A stretch of DNA of 46,175 nt from Nostoc sp. FACHB-110 (lineage in GTDB: Bacteria; Cyanobacteriota; Cyanobacteriia; Cyanobacteriales; Nostocaceae). Under the pieces are notes generated by a model that searched no databases, was not told the DNA's origin, and saw only the letters and a program-made list of their open reading frames with translations. The stretch lies in NCBI RefSeq assembly GCF_014697425.1, contig NZ_JACJRU010000055.1, forward strand, positions 1 to 46,175, in the 5' to 3' direction. Of this stretch, positions 42,264-46,175 are shown one piece after another. A program made the position numbers and the translations under genes. How positions within the stretch are numbered: the first letter of the stretch is position 1; each line of letters begins with the position of its first letter.

Positions 42264-42435
42264 CGATCGCAGCATCAAAGCATCAATCATCAGTATTGTA
42301 TTGGCTGTCAAGCTTGCGCTAGAACTTGTCCGAAAAATTGTTACACCCATAGTCCACTCGAACAAAATTAAGATAGTTTTTTGGCAGCTTGACAAGCAAA
42401 CAATAACAGAGAATTATTCTAGGCTAACTTTTAGC

Positions 42436-43773
42436 TTAGGCATCCAATAAAGGACTACTATTTTTAACAGTTTGTGGTTCTGTAAAAGCTTCTCGGCCTG
42501 TAATCAATCTAGAGCGACGATTACGAGTAATATAGTTCCAAGCCCACTGAAACACTACTAATAATTTAGTGTCAAACTCAATTAAGAAATAGATGTGAAC
42601 CACTAGCCAAAATACCCAAGCGAGGAAACCTGTAAGTTTGAGAAAGCCTAAATCTACAACAGCTAAATTTTGCCCAATCATCGCCAAACTACCTACGTCA
42701 CTGTAATGAAACTGTGGTAGAGTACGACCTCTCAAGCGTCGTTTAATCAGTTTAGCTACATACTCGCCTTGTTGTTTGGCGACAGGTGCAACACCAGGTA
42801 AGGGTTTGATAGCTTGATGAGAGAAGTTAGCTAAATCTCCAATGACAAAAATGTTTTTATAGTCCCTGATAGTTAAGTCTGGTTCTACAATTACACGTCC
42901 GGCATGATCGCAGTCTACACCTGTACGTTCTGCTAAAATTTGCCCCATTGTGGAACCTTTGACACCAGCCGCCCACAATATAGTTTTTGAGTGAATTGCG
43001 CTAACTTCACCGCCTTGCTTAAAAGTAACAATGTCATTTTCGAGGTTTGTCACCCGGGTATTAGTGTGAATATTTACACCTAACTCTTGCAAAGATAATC
43101 TTGCTTCTTCTGATAAATCGGGAGCCATGTGTGGGAGAATGCGATCGCCACCTTGCAATAATATGATTTTGGTTTCTGAGGTGTCGATGCTGCGGAAATC
43201 TTCTTTCAGAGTTTTATATGCTAACTCAGCGATCGCTCCTGCTAATTCTACTCCTGTAGGGCCGCCACCCACAATCACAAATGTCAACCAAGCACTACGC
43301 TTTTCAGGATCAGTTTCTTTCTCTGCGGCTTCAAATGCACCAAATATCCGGCGGCGCATTTCAATCGCATCTTCTACCGTTTTTAAGCCAGGAGCAAGGT
43401 CTTTCCAATGCTCTTTACCAAAATAAGAATGGTTTGCACCTGTAGCGACAATTAAGGTGTCATAGGGTATTACTTGATTACCCATCATCACCTTTTGTGC
43501 TTTTGGGTCAATATCGCTGACTTCCCCGAGTAGAACTTGTGTATTCTTACTTTTGCTGAAAACAGCCCGTAATGGTGAAGAAATGTCACCCGGTGATAGC
43601 GTACCTGTGGCAACTTGATATAACAACGGCTGAAATAGATGAAAGTTTCGTTTATCAATCAGAGTAACATTTACATTAGCATGAGCAAGATGTTTCGCTG
43701 TGTATAGTCCTCCAAAGCCACCACCAATGACGACAACCTGATGTGGTACGTTCTTCTCAACTGAATCTGTCAT
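42436..43773 (-). CDS. ndbA: Type 2 NAD(P)H dehydrogenase (NDH-2)
   Basis: A non-proton-pumping NAD(P)H:quinone oxidoreductase (445 residues), one FAD per subunit, peripheral on the thylakoid or plasma membrane. FAD site: VVVIGGGFGGLYTAKHL (GxGxxG, residues 13-29). NAD site: FVIVGGGPTGVELAGAIAEL in the middle. A further FAD block, NIFVIGDLANF, is near residue 310. The CVAPVAKQQGEYVAK-like region (GVAPVAKQQG) and a hydrophobic C-terminal part (FLKLTGFLAWVFWLVVHIYFLIEF) anchor it. In cyanobacteria NDH-2 enzymes are thought to sense or adjust redox state more than drive bulk respiration. Which of ndbA/B/C this is cannot be told; the symbol is tentative. It lies next to the CRISPR array. Confidence 0.9.
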   Translation of the reverse strand: MTDSVEKNVPHQVVVIGGGFGGLYTAKHLAHANVNVTLIDKRNFHLFQPLLYQVATGTLSPGDISSPLRAVFSKSKNTQVLLGEVSDIDPKAQKVMMGNQVIPYDTLIVATGANHSYFGKEHWKDLAPGLKTVEDAIEMRRRIFGAFEAAEKETDPEKRSAWLTFVIVGGGPTGVELAGAIAELAYKTLKEDFRSIDTSETKIILLQGGDRILPHMAPDLSEEARLSLQELGVNIHTNTRVTNLENDIVTFKQGGEVSAIHSKTILWAAGVKGSTMGQILAERTGVDCDHAGRVIVEPDLTIRDYKNIFVIGDLANFSHQAIKPLPGVAPVAKQQGEYVAKLIKRRLRGRTLPQFHYSDVGSLAMIGQNLAVVDLGFLKLTGFLAWVFWLVVHIYFLIEFDTKLLVVFQWAWNYITRNRRSRLITGREAFTEPQTVKNSSPLLDA

Positions 43774-43936
43774 AAAACAATATTTCCTTCTGTTAAGAGA
43801 ATTGTGACTTTTCTTAACAAAGATGTAACGAAATTATAAACAGTTTGCAGTTTATTTAGAACAATTTAAAAAATCCGAAAAGTAGCCAAAGTTAACAATT
43901 GCAGTATCACACCTCGCCAAACAGTCTCCCCTAAAG

Positions 43937-43992
43937 GTGATTAGTCATTAGTCGTTAAGATTAAACAAGAACCAAGAAAAATGACTAATCAC
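43937..43992. repeat. 13-bp inverted repeat between NDH-2 and SDR genes
   Basis: GTGATTAGTCATT (43937-43949) is exactly complementary to AATGACTAATCAC (43980-43992). It sits 40 bases after the end of the minus-strand SDR gene and could end its transcript. The ATTAGTCATTAGTC style is a common Nostoc-type short repeat. Confidence 0.5.
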
Positions 43993-44032
43993 AACCTCAA
44001 ACAGAAAATGTGTAACTTGAACTCACAGCAGT

Positions 44033-45037
44033 TTACAAATAGCCGTGAGACTGATACCAAAGAACTGTATCTTTCAATGTATGTGTAAAAGGACGAAAAG
44101 TTATTCCCAATTCTTGGATAGCTTTAGCGGAACTTAGGTTAGCTTTTTCCAATAAAGTTTGAATCCCAGCTAATGGCATAGGGTTGATTCTACCTGTCGA
44201 ACGCGCCCAGAATTCTAGTAACCATGCAATTGAAAGTGCAACTTTATCAGGAATTTCTATTCTTGGAGCTTTTACCCCTGAAATAGCTTCCAATTCTATA
44301 GCAATCTCTTTAATAGTTTTCAATGAACCCGCTACAATGTAACGCTCTCCGCGTTTTCCTAGTTCAGCAGCACTAATCATAGCTGCGGCGACATCTCGAA
44401 CATCAGTCAATGAAGCGCCACCATCGATTGTTCCAGGTAACTTACTTGTTAAAATATCTAACACCAATTGCCCCGCAGAAGTTGGTGCAGCATCACCAGG
44501 CCCCATCATCCAGCCAGGCAAAATCATGACCACATCCATTTGACTGGTTTCTAAAAACCGATAAATTTCACATTCTGCCAAAATCTTAGTTTTGAAATAG
44601 AGATTCTTTTCAGCGAACTGACTATAAGGTGCAGCTTCAGTCGCAGCCTTATCTGGATAAGTTTGGATAACCCCACTGGATGATGTGAAAACCGTTCTTG
44701 CTACTCCTTGCATCTCTGCTGCTTGCAAAAGTTTTATCGTCGCATCGACATTGATGCGCTTCATCTGATTCCAGTCACTACCCGGTTGATAATACTCTCG
44801 AAAAAAGGCTGCTGTGTGAAACACCACATCTACTCCTTTTAATGCAGGAGCAAAAGCAGACACATTCTCTATATCACCCTGAATAAACTGAACCTGACTA
44901 TCAGGATGAAAACGTTGAGCCTTATCTATAGACCTCGCTAGCCCTTTAACTTGCCATCCCTGTGCCAATAGTAATTGGCATAAATTACTACCCAGTAGAC
45001 CTGTTGCTCCCGTCACAAATGCTGTTTTACCATTCAT
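44033..45037 (-). CDS. NAD(P)-dependent epimerase/dehydratase-type SDR
   Basis: An extended short-chain dehydrogenase (334 residues), Rossmann fold with TGATGLLG at residues 9-16 (TGxxGxxG). Asp55-Ile (QGDIENVSAFAPALKGVDVVFHTAA) is the adenine contact. The active site has TSSSGV and Tyr-x-x-x-Lys in NLYFKTKILAE (catalytic Tyr/Lys). Its closest look-alikes are dihydroflavonol-reductase-like SDRs, but the substrate is unknown. The start ATG 45037 is followed by KTAFVTGATG. It is divergent from a TetR gene with two shared palindromes, so it is probably repressed by that TetR and induced by its ligand. Confidence 0.88.
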   Translation of the reverse strand: MNGKTAFVTGATGLLGSNLCQLLLAQGWQVKGLARSIDKAQRFHPDSQVQFIQGDIENVSAFAPALKGVDVVFHTAAFFREYYQPGSDWNQMKRINVDATIKLLQAAEMQGVARTVFTSSSGVIQTYPDKAATEAAPYSQFAEKNLYFKTKILAECEIYRFLETSQMDVVMILPGWMMGPGDAAPTSAGQLVLDILTSKLPGTIDGGASLTDVRDVAAAMISAAELGKRGERYIVAGSLKTIKEIAIELEAISGVKAPRIEIPDKVALSIAWLLEFWARSTGRINPMPLAGIQTLLEKANLSSAKAIQELGITFRPFTHTLKDTVLWYQSHGYL

Positions 45038-45094
45038 GAGATTTATCTCCTGGTGATTGTATTACTTGTAGATTTAGCCTGAACTTTGTTAGTG

Positions 45095-45142
45095 TGAGTC
45101 ATTACTCACTTTCTTATTAGGCAGTATATGAGCAAAAGCTCA
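45095..45142. promoter_or_regulatory. Twin palindromes in the SDR/TetR promoter region
   Basis: TGAGTCATTACTCA (45095-45108) and TGAGCAAAAGCTCA (45129-45142) share the form TGAG(T/C)-N4-(A/G)CTCA, centres 34 bp apart. The first lies in the 90-bp divergent region. The second starts one base inside the TetR ATG. Both suit a TetR dimer, giving repression of the SDR gene and autorepression. Confidence 0.6.
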
Positions 45143-45826
45143 CATAGTCAATCTCCAAATCATCAAACAGTAAACTCACCAGTTTCCGAGGAGGGTCATG
45201 CAAAATCTCAGACAGCACGTCGCAGTCCTTCAGGCAAACGTGGTCAGCAACGCCGTGATTTAATCTTAGATACTGCTGCTGATTTATTAGCAGATGGAGG
45301 AACCGAAGCCATCAATACAAATGTCTTAGCCGAACGTGCTGGTATTTCAGTTGGTTCGGTATACCAATATTTCTCTAATAAAGAAGCAATCTTAAATGCT
45401 TTAGGAGAGCGATATATGCAGCAATTGAGTAGTAATACCTTAGCCGCTTTACAGCAAGATGTTTCCGGCCTAGATTTTTCTACTATAGTTGATCGGGTAA
45501 TTGATCCAATGATTGCCTTTGAACGCAAACATCCAGCCTTTAGACATCTTAATGCTGGACAAGAAGGACAAACAACTCTAACTCAGGCGGCTCAACGGGT
45601 TGATCAAGAAATACTCACAACTATATATGATTTACTTTTAAGGGTTAATCCTAATCTCAATCCTATCCAGGGTCAAAAAATTGCTAGGGTGACGAAAGCT
45701 ATTTATAAAGGCATAAGTTATCTGATTGGACAGGAAAAAGAAATTGAAAAAGAAGGTGTAAATTTTGAAATTATGATTGCTGAAATGAAACAAATGATGA
45801 CAGATTATCTTCAAAAGAATTTATAG
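45128..45826 (+). CDS. TetR/AcrR family transcriptional regulator
   Basis: A 232-residue dimeric repressor. The N-terminal ~40 residues are a polar Ser/Gln/His-rich tail, unusually long. The helix-turn-helix domain spans about 43-88: RRDLILDTAADLLADGGTEAINTNVLAERAGISVGSVYQYFSNKEAILNAL. The remaining helices form a variable ligand-binding region; residues DPMIAFERKHPAFRHLNAGQEGQ are reminiscent of the C-terminal TetR_C_4-type domains. The ligand is unknown. It is divergent from the SDR gene. A start farther in (about residue 34) is possible, since only the HTH onward is conserved, but ATG 45128 is the first in frame and sits next to an operator. Confidence 0.9.
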   Translation: MSKSSHSQSPNHQTVNSPVSEEGHAKSQTARRSPSGKRGQQRRDLILDTAADLLADGGTEAINTNVLAERAGISVGSVYQYFSNKEAILNALGERYMQQLSSNTLAALQQDVSGLDFSTIVDRVIDPMIAFERKHPAFRHLNAGQEGQTTLTQAAQRVDQEILTTIYDLLLRVNPNLNPIQGQKIARVTKAIYKGISYLIGQEKEIEKEGVNFEIMIAEMKQMMTDYLQKNL

Positions 45827-45903
45827 CAAAGTAACAGAAAATAAGGTCGAAAACCCATGATTTTTAATATTTTATGATTGGACTTTATAGTTTTACATAC
45901 CTT

Positions 45904-45946
45904 AAAATAAAAGACACCCTCTTTCAAAGAGAGTGTCTTTTATTTT
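45904..45946. terminator. Strong hairpin terminator between TetR and psbA
   Basis: AAAATAAAAGACACCCTCTTT (45904-45924 as one arm; 21 bp) pairs with 45926-45946 across a single-base loop with one wobble. The arms end in A/T-rich tracts on both strands (AAAATAAAA, TTTTATTTT), so it can stop psbA (minus strand, 29 bases away) and TetR (plus strand, 77 bases away). Confidence 0.85.
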
Positions 45947-45974
45947 ATTGAAACTATTGCTTGGTTAGTTAGAA

Positions 45975-46175
45975 TTAACCATTGATAACAGGAGCAGAGA
46001 TAGCAACAGGAGCTTGCTCGCCGCTAGCCAAATCTAAGGGGAAGTTGTGAGCATTGCGCTCGTGCATGACTTCCATACCCAAGTTAGCACGGTTGATGAT
46101 ATCAGCCCAGGTGTTAATGACACGACCTTGAGAATCAATCACAGATTGGTTGAAGTTGAAACCGTTCAAGTTGAA
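45975..46175 (-). CDS. psbA: Photosystem II D1 protein, C-terminal part (5' end outside window)
   Basis: The last 66 residues of D1, the reaction-centre subunit binding P680, pheophytin, QB and the Mn4CaO5 cluster. The sequence keeps the metal ligands of HERNAHNFPLDLA (His332, Glu333, His337, Asp342, Ala344 in D1 numbering). The C-terminal extension SGEQAPVAISAPVING is 16 residues, removed by CtpA after Ala344. The reading frame is open to the window edge, so the gene continues beyond it. Cyanobacteria carry several psbA copies; which one this is cannot be told. Its terminator lies at 45904-45946. Confidence 0.97.
   Translation of the reverse strand, partial: FNLNGFNFNQSVIDSQGRVINTWADIINRANLGMEVMHERNAHNFPLDLASGEQAPVAISAPVING

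Noticed and set aside
41475..42395. Several minus-strand open frames of 60-105 codons with repeated MRGNYVWK peptides
   Set aside because: They are read-through of the CRISPR repeats; the repeated peptide is the translated 37-bp repeat.
42264..42435. An open plus-strand frame between the array and NDH-2
   Set aside because: No start codon with a ribosome site before it and no recognisable family; it begins within the last repeat.

Overview
The window comes from a cyanobacterium, most likely a filamentous heterocyst-forming one of the Nostoc/Anabaena/Calothrix type. Signs are the many GCGATCGC (HIP1) octamers, the C-terminus of photosystem II D1 (psbA) at the right edge, a PAP/fibrillin protein, GlgA, a type 2 NADH dehydrogenase, PAS- and GAF-rich sensor proteins, short dispersed palindromes of Nostocales type, and a CRISPR leader of cyanobacterial type. 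The DNA looks chromosomal: it opens inside the 5S rRNA that closes an rRNA operon and ends inside psbA.

Layout. 1-2.5 kb: 5S rRNA end, a shared bidirectional terminator and a PcrA/UvrD helicase. 2.6-3.6 kb: two coupled PD-(D/E)XK-like (DUF4365-like) genes. 3.8-5.3 kb: glycogen synthase glgA, followed by a 755-bp gap with several hairpins and one intrinsic terminator. 6-15 kb: a signalling block (hybrid kinase, two CheY-like regulators, a six-PAS membrane kinase) with a GT39-like membrane glycosyltransferase. 15-22.3 kb: housekeeping and unknown genes on the plus strand (fibrillin, coiled-coil protein, SprT-like metallopeptidase, unknown, glutathionyl-hydroquinone reductase, P-loop kinase-like, GGCT-like, SBP56). 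22.4-28.2 kb: an arsenic resistance cluster. 28.3-32.8 kb: acyltransferase, a repeat-derived intergenic element and a four-GAF degenerate kinase. 32.9-41.2 kb: vanadium haloperoxidase-family protein, a small phosphatase-like protein, and two intact plus one broken two-partner-secretion adhesin genes. 41.3-42.3 kb: CRISPR leader and an 11-repeat array with no cas genes in view. 42.4-46.2 kb: NDH-2, an SDR/TetR divergent pair and the psbA end.

The most coherent system is the arsenic cluster: PstS-like lipoprotein, GAPDH, ArsJ, Acr3, ArsI, ArsC. It combines three detoxification routes. GAPDH with ArsJ makes and exports 1-arseno-3-phosphoglycerate. ArsC reduces arsenate and Acr3 exports the arsenite. 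ArsI breaks C-As bonds and feeds arsenite to Acr3. Upstream are two ATCAA-N6-TTGA(T/A) sites in a 17-bp direct repeat spaced 53 bp apart, which look like ArsR operators. The first gene under them is a phosphate-binding protein with no visible Pho box, so phosphate capture appears to be wired to arsenic sensing. No arsR is in the window.

Other points: the haloperoxidase-family protein appears to lack the active-site Ser and His of the SGH motif; the small phosphatase gene seems to run into the relic of a deleted adhesin gene; Acr3 and ArsI both end in adjacent cysteines; and a TetR gene and its divergent SDR neighbour share two same-geometry palindromes.
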